17,335 nt of DNA from an uncultured Succinatimonas sp. (GTDB taxonomy: Bacteria > Pseudomonadota > Gammaproteobacteria > Enterobacterales > Succinivibrionaceae). Of this stretch, positions 6,249 through 13,819 are shown one piece after another. The notes under the pieces are model-generated. The model saw only the letters and a list, made by a program, of their open reading frames with translations, did not search any database and had not been told where the DNA came from. The stretch is from NCBI GenBank assembly GCA_937880335.1, contig CALFLJ010000229.1, positions 1-17,335 of the forward strand, given 5' to 3'. The translations under genes and the position numbers were made by a program. Position 1 is the first letter of the stretch; each line of letters opens with the position of its first letter.

Positions 6249-7529
6249 TTAAATATGTACTTTCTTTAATACATATTCCTTTAAGGTCTCATAACAAGGT
6301 TTTAAGCTATCTGCACATGATGGCTTGTTTGCAACCTTCTCTAATGCTTCAGGTAAAGGAAGATTTATACCTAAAACCTCATCTACAACATCCTTAAACT
6401 TAGCAGGATGCGCTGTACCTAAGAATATGCCAACCTCGCCATCCTTTAAGTTGTTATATAACGTTTGATAGGCAATAGCGGCATGAGGTTCTAAAATATA
6501 TCCGGTCTTCTTATACAAAGAACGCATAGTTTCTTTTGTTTCATCGTCAGTCATAGAACCAAAATCAAAGTCCTTTAAAGACCAACCGTTCATCTTTACT
6601 AAAGCCTCGACACGTGGCCAGTTATTAGGGCGTGAAATATCCATTGCATTTGATAAAGTTGCAACAGTTTCATGTGGCTCCCAGTTACCAGATGCTAAAT
6701 AACGAGGGACAGTGTCGTTTGCATTGCAGGAGATTACGAAGCGAGACTTAAGGCCTAAGGTCTTGGCAATTAAACCTGCTGTGATATTACCAAAATTGCC
6801 ACAAGGTACTGAAAAGACTACATTGTTGCGTTTATCCTTAGGTAGCTGAGAGACGGCCTCAAAATAATAGCAAACCTGAGCTAAAAGACGACTGATATTG
6901 ATGGAATTAGCAGAATTTAAACCTACTGTTTCCTTAAACTCAGCATCATCAAAGGCTTTTTTGACTAAATCTTGGCACTCATCGAAAATACCTAAAACAC
7001 GCACGGCTTTAATATTACCGCCTAATGTGGCAATTAACTTTTCCTGAAGATTTGAGATCTTGCCATCTGGATATAAAACAACAACATCAATACCTTTTTG
7101 CTCATAGAAAGCAGCAGCTACAGCTGCCCCTGTATCACCTGATGTCGCAGTTAAGATGGTAAGATTTTTGTCACCTCTAATTGAACCTAAAACGCGAGCC
7201 ATAAAACGGGCACCAAAGTCTTTAAACGCTAAGGTTGGTCCGTGAAATAACTCTAAAGCATAGATATTGTCATCTGCTAAAGTTAAAGGGGCTTTAAAAT
7301 TGAAAGCATCAGCAACAATACTATCAAGATTTGGAATCTCATCACCAATCAAATGTCTTAAAATCTTTTGTGATCTTGGAACTAAAGGAAGATCTAAAAG
7401 ACTATCTATATCCTCAAGAGGAGCTATAGCATCAGGAAAAAATAAGCCCTGATCATGGCCTATGCCCTTTACTACAGCCTTAGAGAAACTTACGGCCTCA
7501 TTGTGATCTTTAAGATTAAATAACTGCAT
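6249..7529 (-). CDS. thrC: Threonine synthase
   Basis: A PLP enzyme that converts O-phosphohomoserine to threonine (EC 4.2.3.1), the last step of the pathway. At 426 residues it is close to the E. coli protein (428). The PLP-binding lysine is K103 in the segment LAFKDFG (100-106), and the phosphate-binding/substrate loop TSGDTGAA is at 129-136. The phrases SANSINISRLLAQ and VPCGNFGNITAG are typical of the family. The N-terminal residues MQLFNLKDHNE correspond to the enterobacterial start. The ATG is 3 bases after the thrB stop, and its ribosome-binding site (GAGG) lies inside the end of thrB, so translation is probably coupled. It is last in thrABC and is followed by a strong terminator. Confidence 0.97.
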   Translation of the reverse strand: MQLFNLKDHNEAVSFSKAVVKGIGHDQGLFFPDAIAPLEDIDSLLDLPLVPRSQKILRHLIGDEIPNLDSIVADAFNFKAPLTLADDNIYALELFHGPTLAFKDFGARFMARVLGSIRGDKNLTILTATSGDTGAAVAAAFYEQKGIDVVVLYPDGKISNLQEKLIATLGGNIKAVRVLGIFDECQDLVKKAFDDAEFKETVGLNSANSINISRLLAQVCYYFEAVSQLPKDKRNNVVFSVPCGNFGNITAGLIAKTLGLKSRFVISCNANDTVPRYLASGNWEPHETVATLSNAMDISRPNNWPRVEALVKMNGWSLKDFDFGSMTDDETKETMRSLYKKTGYILEPHAAIAYQTLYNNLKDGEVGIFLGTAHPAKFKDVVDEVLGINLPLPEALEKVANKPSCADSLKPCYETLKEYVLKKVHI

Positions 7530-7532
7530 AAT

Positions 7533-8495
7533 CTACTTTACCTCAGCATAAGCGCCACGACGATCAAGTTTACAAACGTGACAGAAACCATCTTCATTAG
7601 CTATAAAATTGCGTTCTAAATAAACCTTCATTTCATTAGCTTTATCTAGATTTGTGAAGATTGAGAAAATTGAAGATCCAGATCCTGAAATACCTGTAGC
7701 AAGACTGCCTAAGGTATCTCCAAATTTACGAGCATCTTTAAAGCCTGGAATTAACTGCTCTCGATAAGGCTCGGCAATTACATCAGTTAAACACTTTGCA
7801 GCCAAAGTAGAATCGCCACAATGACAAGCATCAACAAAAGCTGCTAAATGACGTCCATATGTTACAACTGTCTGGCGAGGATAGCTCTCAGGCAAAATGC
7901 TTCTTGCAGCTGATGTGGAAACCTTTATACCAGGGAAACAGCTTACCCAATACCAGGAATCAAAATCGGGAATAGTTTTAGAGATTACCCCATTTTCACC
8001 GATAATAAGTTGTAAACCGCCAAAGTAGCAAGGAGCCACATTATCGTAGTGAATAGAACCTGAGATCTTACCTTCTAAAGCCCCCATAAGTTCTAATGCC
8101 CCTTTTTCTCCTAAGGCATTTTCGTGAATTGCCTCAAGTGCAACTACAGCTGCTACAACAGATGCCGCTGATGAACCTAAACCTGAACATACAGGCAAAT
8201 TCTTGTGCAAGGTCATTTTTACATCTTTGGCTTTAAGACCTTTCTTCTCTAGGGCTTTAGCATACTGAACATAAGCCTCATAGACAATATTGCGTCTTGG
8301 ATCTGATGGCAAGCGCGAGGCATATCGCCCCTCTGCATAAACTCTGCATCCCTGTCCTGCTTGACCTTCTGTTATATAGATTTCATCGCCTAAAATAGCG
8401 CCATTTATTGGTTTTAAAGCAGCGCCTAAAAGGTCAAATCCTACAGACAAATTAGCTGCTGATGCCGGGGCATAAGCACGATAAACTACACTCAC
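7533..8495 (-). CDS. thrB: Homoserine kinase
   Basis: Phosphorylates homoserine to O-phosphohomoserine with ATP (EC 2.7.1.39). A 320-residue member of the GHMP kinase superfamily (E. coli: 310). The N-terminal motif APASAANLSVGFDLLGAA is at 9-26, the ATP-binding motif PVCSGLGSSAAS at 101-112 and the C-terminal glycine-rich motif GISGSGSSIF at 268-277. The most likely start is a GTG at 8495, with GAGAGG 8 bases upstream overlapping the end of thrA. No ATG is suitably placed before the conserved APAS motif. Only 3 bases separate it from thrA and from thrC, so it sits in the middle of one transcript. Confidence 0.96.
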   Translation of the reverse strand: MSVVYRAYAPASAANLSVGFDLLGAALKPINGAILGDEIYITEGQAGQGCRVYAEGRYASRLPSDPRRNIVYEAYVQYAKALEKKGLKAKDVKMTLHKNLPVCSGLGSSAASVVAAVVALEAIHENALGEKGALELMGALEGKISGSIHYDNVAPCYFGGLQLIIGENGVISKTIPDFDSWYWVSCFPGIKVSTSAARSILPESYPRQTVVTYGRHLAAFVDACHCGDSTLAAKCLTDVIAEPYREQLIPGFKDARKFGDTLGSLATGISGSGSSIFSIFTNLDKANEMKVYLERNFIANEDGFCHVCKLDRRGAYAEVK

Positions 8496-8498
8496 CTT

Positions 8499-10967
8499 TT
8501 AATCCTCTCGTGACCAATTTTGCAAACGTAAGATATCTGCCAAGACACCTGCTGCAGTCACGGCTGTACCTGCGCCATAACCGCGAATAACCAGCGGAAT
8601 TGGTTGGTAATATGCTGTAGTAAAGGCCAAAGCATTTTCACCACCTGATACCTTATAAAGAGGATCGGATTCACCACATGCTTTAACACCGCAGCTACAC
8701 TCTCCGTTTTTACTGATAGTAGCTACGTAACGTAAAACCTGCTTATTAGCTTTAGCTTCATTTACGCGTGCAACAAAAGTCTCGTCTGCAAATTTAAGAT
8801 TATCTAAAACCTCACGGGCAGTCTTTCCTTCTAAGAATTTGCGATCAACTGCACTTTCAACCTTAATATCAGATAACTCTAACTCATAACCACATTCACG
8901 AGCTAAAATTAAAACCTTTCGGGCAACGTCCATACCCTCAAGATCATCGCGAGGATTAGGCTCTGTAAAGCCTTTTTCATAAGCATCTAATGTAGCTTGA
9001 GATAAAGTATAACCTTGCTCAACTAATCCAAAAATATATGAAAGAGTTCCTGACATGATACCTGAGAACTCAATTAGGCTATCTCCTGCTGCAAGCTCAT
9101 TTTGCAAGGTATTTATGACAGGTAAACCTGCACCTACGTTAGCCTCATAAAGGAATTTACGATGATTTTTACGGGCAGTTTCACGTAATGCTTTGTAATA
9201 ATCAAAAGAGCAAGTATTAGCTTTCTTTGAAGGAGTTACAACGTGAGCACCTTTTTCCATAAATGAAGTATATGATAATGCAATTCTCTCACTTGAAGTG
9301 CAATCAACCACCACCGGATTTATAAGATGGCCTGACTTAATCAAGTTATCTAAGACATCCACATTAAATTCAGTTTCAATACCGTTCTTCTCTAAATCCT
9401 CCTTGTAGGTATCAAGATTTATACCTAAAGGATTTGATAAAAAGCGTTTTGAATTGGCAATGCCTACAACATTTATATCTAGGCCATGACGCTCTGCAAT
9501 AGCAACTCCTTGACGGTTAATTTGTTTTAAGAGCTCACCGCCTACGCCACCTATACCAACTACAATAAGCTCAATTCTCTGTCGTGAATTAAAGAACGCT
9601 GTATGAGCGAAAGCTACAGCTTCAATAACTCTACTTTCCGAGATCACAGCTGAAATAGAACGCTCAGATGATCCCTGTGCAATGGCACGGATATTAACGT
9701 TAGCCTCAGCTAAAGACTTAAAGAAACGCCCTGAGATACCACGAACCATGCGCATTCCATCACCGACTACGGAAATAATGGCGCATTTATCTTTAACCTC
9801 AAGCGGATTTAAAAGTCCCTCTTTAAATTCAAGACTAAACTCATCAAAAATAGCCTTGCGAGCTTTTAATAAATCCGAGGTTGAAATACAGAAAGAAATT
9901 GAGTACTCAGAAGATGACTGAGTAATAAGAATGATTGATACTCCAGATCTTGAAACAGCGGTAAATAACCGTCCTGCAAGGCCAACCATACCCTTCATGC
10001 CAGGACCTGACATATTAATAAGTGAAACATTCTTAAGATCAGATATGCCCTTAATAGGAACGTTAGGATCGGTCTGCTTACTTATAAGAGTGCCAGGACC
10101 TTCTGGATTTTTTGTATTTTTTATAAGACATGGGATAGAAAAACGAGCAATAGGTGCAATGGTTCTTGGATGCAATACCTTAGCTCCAAAGTAAGATAAT
10201 TCCATCGCCTCATCATAGGACATCTTTTTTAGTAAAACAGCATCAGGTACAGCTCTTGGGTCACAACTGTAGACACCATCCACATCAGTCCAGATCTCGC
10301 AGCACTGAGCTCCTACAATAGCTGCAAGGCAGGCTGCTGAATAATCAGAACCATTACGGCCTAAAAGAACTAGTTGACCACTTTCATTGCCACCACAAAA
10401 GCCTGACATAAGAGTAATGGCTTGAGGATCATGTTCTAAGGCTAAATAGCGGGCCTTTGACTTCTCAATATTTACAGAAGCTTCCATGATACCGCCTTCG
10501 GTAACTAAAACAGCTACAGGATCGATAACACGAACCTTCTTACCTAGGGCACGCAACAGCTCTGCCATAATTGCTATGGAGAAGGACTCACCACGGCTTT
10601 CAATAAAAGCCATAACAAGCTCAGGGCATTGACCTAATAAAAGAATACCCTCAATACGACGTTTGATAAGGGCCATGGTTACATTAAACTCATCTAAGAC
10701 CTTATCTTTATCAAAATTAGGATGTTTTTCAGCGCAAGTGGTAATAATCGGCTCAACAATGGCTCTAATTTGGGCAAGTTCCTCTTTGCCGTCCTGACCA
10801 CTAGCCCCTGCTTGGACAAGCGCAACGAGCAGGTTGGTGATTTTAGCTGGGGCAGACAAAACTAAAGCAGTTTCGCTCTGTGAGGCTGTCTTCAACGCAA
10901 TATCCGCTACATTAAAAAAGCGCTCGGCATTAGCAACAGAGGTTCCGCCGAATTTAAGTACGCGCAT
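8499..10967 (-). CDS. thrA: Bifunctional aspartokinase I / homoserine dehydrogenase I
   Basis: Carries out the first and third steps of the threonine pathway: phosphorylation of aspartate and reduction of aspartate semialdehyde to homoserine. From the start MRVLKFGGTSVAN it is 822 residues (E. coli: 820). The aspartokinase domain holds KFGGTS (5-10) and GRNGSDYSA (203-211). Two ACT-type regulatory segments follow (about 315-390 and 396-455, with VLITQSSSE-like and AIAQGSSERSIS motifs). The dehydrogenase domain begins near 465 with GIGGVGG (471-477) and holds TPSKKAN (578-584) and NVGAGLPVI (610-618). The reading frame is open for 18 further codons upstream, but the homologous start has AGGAG 5 bases before it and is preferred. 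Feedback inhibition by threonine is expected from the family. The fused form supports a gammaproteobacterial origin. Confidence 0.97.
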   Translation of the reverse strand: MRVLKFGGTSVANAERFFNVADIALKTASQSETALVLSAPAKITNLLVALVQAGASGQDGKEELAQIRAIVEPIITTCAEKHPNFDKDKVLDEFNVTMALIKRRIEGILLLGQCPELVMAFIESRGESFSIAIMAELLRALGKKVRVIDPVAVLVTEGGIMEASVNIEKSKARYLALEHDPQAITLMSGFCGGNESGQLVLLGRNGSDYSAACLAAIVGAQCCEIWTDVDGVYSCDPRAVPDAVLLKKMSYDEAMELSYFGAKVLHPRTIAPIARFSIPCLIKNTKNPEGPGTLISKQTDPNVPIKGISDLKNVSLINMSGPGMKGMVGLAGRLFTAVSRSGVSIILITQSSSEYSISFCISTSDLLKARKAIFDEFSLEFKEGLLNPLEVKDKCAIISVVGDGMRMVRGISGRFFKSLAEANVNIRAIAQGSSERSISAVISESRVIEAVAFAHTAFFNSRQRIELIVVGIGGVGGELLKQINRQGVAIAERHGLDINVVGIANSKRFLSNPLGINLDTYKEDLEKNGIETEFNVDVLDNLIKSGHLINPVVVDCTSSERIALSYTSFMEKGAHVVTPSKKANTCSFDYYKALRETARKNHRKFLYEANVGAGLPVINTLQNELAAGDSLIEFSGIMSGTLSYIFGLVEQGYTLSQATLDAYEKGFTEPNPRDDLEGMDVARKVLILARECGYELELSDIKVESAVDRKFLEGKTAREVLDNLKFADETFVARVNEAKANKQVLRYVATISKNGECSCGVKACGESDPLYKVSGGENALAFTTAYYQPIPLVIRGYGAGTAVTAAGVLADILRLQNWSRED

Positions 10968-10985
10968 AAAAGCTCCTGTTTGGCA

Positions 10986-11038
10986 TATAAAAAATATAAA
11001 AGGCCTTTTAGACCTTAACAATTCTCAAAATAATTGTT
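10986..11038 (-). terminator. Terminator-like hairpin in the thrA leader (possible attenuator)
   Basis: In the minus-strand transcript AAGGTC pairs with GGCCTT (one G-U pair, 5-base loop; 11016-11011 with 11005-11000) and is followed by a T-rich tail with six T in a row, about 20 bases before the thrA ribosome-binding site. A second hairpin, AACAATT/AATTGTT (11038-11032 with 11023-11017), lies immediately upstream. A terminator between promoter and operon suggests attenuation, but I find no leader peptide rich in Thr or Ile codons. The stem is short, so the call is moderate. Confidence 0.5.
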
Positions 11039-11040
11039 CA

Positions 11041-11069
11041 TTTTCACCAACATCAAGCAAGTTTGTCAA
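11041..11069 (-). promoter_or_regulatory. Candidate thrABC promoter
   Basis: A consensus -35 TTGACA (11069-11064) is followed after 17 bases by TGAAAA (11046-11041), which is preceded by TGG, an extended -10 feature. The -10 match is poor, but the -35 is perfect and the spacing ideal. Transcription would start near 11034, about 65 bases before the thrA ATG. Confidence 0.5.
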
Positions 11070-11096
11070 ACAGATTTTATGCATTCATTTGTCAAA
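11062..11096. repeat. Two copies of TTTGTCAAA, 26 bases apart
   Basis: TTTGTCAAA occurs at 11062-11070 and 11088-11096. Each is nearly self-complementary, and each contains a TTGACA hexamer on the minus strand. The first copy serves as the probable -35 of thrABC. The second has no good -10 at the right distance, so it may be a regulator half-site or chance. Confidence 0.5.
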
Positions 11097-11166
11097 AGAG
11101 CCACTTTTTGCCGAAAACTCCATAGTCACACTTTATAACATCCTTTAATTTCAATTAGTTAAATAC

Positions 11167-11183
11167 TTGGCACAAGCGTTGCT
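11167..11183 (+). promoter_or_regulatory. Sigma-54 (RpoN) -24/-12 promoter
   Basis: TTGGCAC-AAGCG-TTGCT matches the sigma-54 consensus YTGGCAC-N5-TTGCW at every strongly conserved base with correct GG-to-GC spacing. Such a match is rare by chance in A+T-rich DNA. It points toward the small ORF at 11267, with a start site near 11194 and a leader of about 73 bases. An activator of the NtrC type would be required; none is encoded here. Confidence 0.65.
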
Positions 11184-11266
11184 CTTTATAGTTTTAGCAA
11201 TAATTTCTACAAATAAATTGCCCTAAAAAGTACCAATGATTTATCTTTAATTAAGGAAATTTAAGC

Positions 11267-11593
11267 ATGTCCGACTTATATATAGAGAATTCCTTAAAAA
11301 TCACTACACATCAAGTATCGTCAAACAGGATTACTGGCGACAAATCAATACCTAACAATGAGCTAAAAACTTTTTTCTCACAAACATTTTTTATAGAACA
11401 AACTATTCTTCAAAAAAAATCAGCTTGTGCTAAAGAAGATAAAAAAGTATCAATGCAAAATCAAATATCATCATACAATCATTTTTGTATAGAAGCTTTC
11501 CCCTACAAAAAAATAGAAAACGGGTTAAGATTATGTAAAAAAAAGAAAGAAAGTCACAAAAAAAATAATAGCAATGCACAAAAAAAGAGCTAA
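11267..11593 (+). CDS. Hypothetical 108-residue basic protein, unrecognised
   Basis: I do not recognise this gene. The product would be a 108-residue hydrophilic, Lys/Asn/Ser-rich protein with no signal peptide or membrane helix. Its last third is strongly basic (KKKKESHKKNN and similar), which would suit nucleic-acid contact, although A-rich DNA also produces such runs without selection. In favour of a real gene: AAGGA 9 bases before the ATG, a sigma-54 promoter motif about 100 bases upstream, and a perfect inverted repeat just after the stop. Against it: the sequence looks low in complexity. If it is not coding, the transcript may be a regulatory RNA. Confidence 0.4.
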   Translation: MSDLYIENSLKITTHQVSSNRITGDKSIPNNELKTFFSQTFFIEQTILQKKSACAKEDKKVSMQNQISSYNHFCIEAFPYKKIENGLRLCKKKKESHKKNNSNAQKKS

Positions 11594-11603
11594 AGACAGA
11601 ATT

Positions 11604-11638
11604 ATTTAGTTTTTTTTTAAATTAAAAAAAAACTAAAT
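11604..11638. repeat. Perfect 15-base A/T inverted repeat after the small ORF
   Basis: ATTTAG followed by nine T (11604-11618) is exactly complementary to nine A followed by CTAAAT (11624-11638), with a 5-base loop. It starts 11 bases after the ORF stop. As RNA it would be a weak, almost all A-U stem. It may act as a crude bidirectional terminator or as a bent-DNA protein site. Confidence 0.5.
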
Positions 11639-11688
11639 ATCCCTTATATAAGCCATTTATAAAGAAATTTTGTTAATTTCAAAAAAAA

Positions 11689-11702
11689 TGAAAGCGTTTT
11701 CA
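11689..11702. promoter_or_regulatory. LacI-family operator-like palindrome upstream of tpiA-pfkA
   Basis: TGAAAGCGTTTTCA has TGAAA/TTTCA arms around a central CG, as expected for a LacI-family operator. It fits the Gram-positive catabolite-responsive pattern TGWAANCGNTNWCA and resembles Cra sites, though it departs from the Cra core. It lies 33-46 bases upstream of a possible -10 (TAGAAT, 11735-11740) and about 170 bases before tpiA. GAAAGC in it also faces GCTTTC at 11708-11713. Control of the glycolytic pair by a Cra-like protein is inferred. Confidence 0.5.
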
Positions 11703-11868
11703 AAAAAGCTTTCCCTTATGGCTGAAAAATATTGTAGAATAACCACAGTGTATGTACGAAATTTTCAAAGCAGATCAAAATTAGAACGTAAGAGAAAAAT
11801 AAACTATACGACTATATAAGATCTGTTAAGTTACAATCTAACTTAAGTTAAAAGTGAGGAAAAACATC

Positions 11869-12633
11869 ATGAGAAAGCCTGTTGTAATGGGAAACTGGAA
11901 ACTTAACGGCACCAAGCAGTCTGTAACTGATTTAGTTAAGGCCTTTGTAGCCCCTGCAAATCAGACTGCAACTAAAGTAGATGTAGCAGTCTGCGCCCCT
12001 GCAGTTTTCATCGGCACTGTTGAGTTCAATGCCGCAGGCTCAAGACTTATGTGGGGTTCTGAGGATTGTGACGTTCACACCTCAGGTGCTTTCACTGGTG
12101 AAAACTCTCCTGTAATGCTCAAAGAGTTCGGCTGCACTTATGCTATCGTAGGCCACTCAGAGCGCCGTCAGTATCACAATGAGACTAATGAAGTTGTTGC
12201 CGCTAAATTTAAAGCTGCACAGGATAATGGTTTAATTCCTGTACTCTGCATAGGCGAATCTGAGGCTGAATACGACGCAGGCAAAACCATTGAAGTTTGC
12301 AAAGCAGAGTTACAAGCTGTAATCGATCTTTGTGGTATTGAAGCTTTCAACAATGCCATCATTGCTTATGAGCCAATTTGGGCTATCGGTACAGGTAAGA
12401 CTGCAACCCCTGAAATTGCTCAAAATGTTCACCACGCTATCCGTGAGTTCTTAAAGTCTGCCAATGCTGAAGTTGCTCAAGGTGTTCGTATTCTTTACGG
12501 CGGCTCTTGCAATGCCAAGAATGCAGCTGGCTTATTCTGCCAAGCTGACATCGACGGCGGCTTAATCGGTGGTGCTTCATTAAAGGCAGAAGATTTTACT
12601 GCTATCATTGAAGCTGCTGCAGATAACGCCTAA
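11869..12633 (+). CDS. tpiA: Triosephosphate isomerase
   Basis: Interconverts dihydroxyacetone phosphate and glyceraldehyde 3-phosphate (EC 5.3.1.1). A TIM barrel of 254 residues (E. coli: 255). Visible catalytic residues are N9 and K11 in MGNWKLNG, H96 in VGHSERR, and E168 in YEPIWAIGTGK, whose loop (about 169-179) closes over the substrate. The phosphate-binding GGS and GGASL segments are near the C-terminus. The ATG at 11869 has GAGGA 8 bases before it. A GTG at 11854 in the same frame lies upstream of the conserved start and over the ribosome-binding site, so it was not used. It is followed after 29 bases by pfkA, forming a glycolytic operon. Codon use here is richer in C than in the surrounding genes, as expected for a highly expressed gene. 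Confidence 0.97.
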   Translation: MRKPVVMGNWKLNGTKQSVTDLVKAFVAPANQTATKVDVAVCAPAVFIGTVEFNAAGSRLMWGSEDCDVHTSGAFTGENSPVMLKEFGCTYAIVGHSERRQYHNETNEVVAAKFKAAQDNGLIPVLCIGESEAEYDAGKTIEVCKAELQAVIDLCGIEAFNNAIIAYEPIWAIGTGKTATPEIAQNVHHAIREFLKSANAEVAQGVRILYGGSCNAKNAAGLFCQADIDGGLIGGASLKAEDFTAIIEAAADNA

Positions 12634-12662
12634 TTAAAACGTAAAACGGACAGAAAAAACAT

Positions 12663-13631
12663 ATGGCTAATATCAAAAAAATCGGTGTTCTTACCTCAGG
12701 CGGTGATGCTCCAGGAATGAATGCTGCAATTCGTGCGGTAACTCGTACCGCTTTGGATTACGGTTATGAAGTAGTAGGTGTACGTGACGGCTATGCAGGT
12801 CTTCACGAAGGCAACGTTATTCCTTTAACAAGTCACTCTGTATCCGACATGTTAAACCGTGGCGGTACTTTCTTAGGTACAGCCCGCTTCCCTGAGTTTA
12901 AAGAAGCTGCCATTCGCGAGGAGTGTGTAGAAACCATGCGTAAGCTTGGAATTGATGCTCTCGTAGTTGTAGGCGGAGATGGCTCTTTCATGGGTGCAAA
13001 ACTCATATCTGAGTTAGGCTTTCCTTGCATTGGTCTTCCTGGCACTATTGATAACGATATCGCAGGTACCGATGCTACAATCGGTTTTGACACAGCTTTA
13101 AATACTGCTATTGAAGCTATTGATAAATTACGTGATACCTGTTCCTCACATAAACGTATTTCCGTAGTTGAGGTTATGGGACGTCACTGTGGTGACTTAG
13201 CAGTTTGTGCTTCCGTAGCTTGCGGTACTGAGGCTGTTTTAGTTCCAGAGGTTTCATGGAATAAAAACGACGTTTACGCCGATATTAAAGCCAGTATTGA
13301 ACAAGGTAAGCGCCATGCCATTATTGTAGTTTGTGAAAACCAGACTGACGTTTATCAAATGGCCCGCGAATTAGAAATAACTACCGGTCTTGAAAGCCGT
13401 GCGACTGTTTTAGGTCACATTCAGCGTGGTGGCGCACCTACTGCAACAGATCGTGTATTAGCCTCTCGTATGGGTGCTTATGCAGTAGATCTTCTCCATG
13501 AAGGTCATTCAGGACGTTGCATCGGTGTAAAACGCGGTGAATTAGTTCACTACGATATTATCGACTGCATCACCAATATGAAACATAAGTTCATGCAGAG
13601 TACCTATGACTTAGCTCTGTCCCTTAAGTAA
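12663..13631 (+). CDS. pfkA: ATP-dependent 6-phosphofructokinase
   Basis: Phosphorylates fructose 6-phosphate to fructose 1,6-bisphosphate (EC 2.7.1.11). It has 322 residues, close to E. coli PfkA (320). Motifs: GGDAPGMN (13-20), GTARFPEF (72-79), GGDGS (104-108), PGTIDNDI (126-133, catalytic Asp130), MGRHCGDLA (172-180) and GHIQRGG (251-257). GGDGS rather than GGDDS indicates the ATP-dependent rather than the pyrophosphate-dependent type. The short length also fits an allosteric bacterial PFK tetramer. The ribosome-binding site is weak (GGAC about 13 bases upstream), so translation may depend on tpiA. A clean terminator follows, closing a two-gene tpiA-pfkA unit. Confidence 0.97.
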   Translation: MANIKKIGVLTSGGDAPGMNAAIRAVTRTALDYGYEVVGVRDGYAGLHEGNVIPLTSHSVSDMLNRGGTFLGTARFPEFKEAAIREECVETMRKLGIDALVVVGGDGSFMGAKLISELGFPCIGLPGTIDNDIAGTDATIGFDTALNTAIEAIDKLRDTCSSHKRISVVEVMGRHCGDLAVCASVACGTEAVLVPEVSWNKNDVYADIKASIEQGKRHAIIVVCENQTDVYQMARELEITTGLESRATVLGHIQRGGAPTATDRVLASRMGAYAVDLLHEGHSGRCIGVKRGELVHYDIIDCITNMKHKFMQSTYDLALSLK

Positions 13632-13640
13632 AAATTATGC

Positions 13641-13670
13641 AAACGGGAAGTTTCAAACTTCCCGTTTTTC
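13641..13670 (+). terminator. Rho-independent terminator of tpiA-pfkA
   Basis: AAACGGGAAG pairs perfectly with CTTCCCGTTT (10 base pairs, 7-base loop) and runs into TTTTT, starting 9 bases after the pfkA stop. Confidence 0.88.
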
Positions 13671-13765
13671 ATTATTCCTCTGTCAAAATTTATAAGAACT
13701 TTAAAGCTAGTTTATTTACAATTAAATAAAGATCGCAAATTTTATGCAATAGCATATGTTAGCTT

Positions 13766-13794
13766 TTGATTTTAAGATCTTTTCTTAATACAAT
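13766..13794 (+). promoter_or_regulatory. Sigma-70 promoter of the exported-protein gene
   Basis: TTGATT (13766-13771) and TACAAT (13789-13794) are spaced by 17 bases. The start site would be near 13801, giving a leader of about 19 bases that just includes the AAGGAG ribosome-binding site of the gene at 13820. Confidence 0.6.
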
Positions 13795-13819
13795 CTCTTT
13801 AATAGCTAAGGAGATCGTT

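Noticed and set aside
9682..10194. ORFs on the plus strand opposite thrA
   Set aside because: They are shadows of the well-conserved thrA coding sequence and lack ribosome-binding sites.
10968..11021. An 18-codon N-terminal extension of ThrA
   Set aside because: The conserved start MRVLKFGG has AGGAG 5 bases upstream, and the extension overlaps the ribosome-binding site and leader hairpin region.
11015..11053. 12-codon thr leader peptide (M-L-V-K-M-N-N-Y-F-E-N-C)
   Set aside because: It has no Thr or Ile codons, and it begins upstream of the start site expected from the best promoter.
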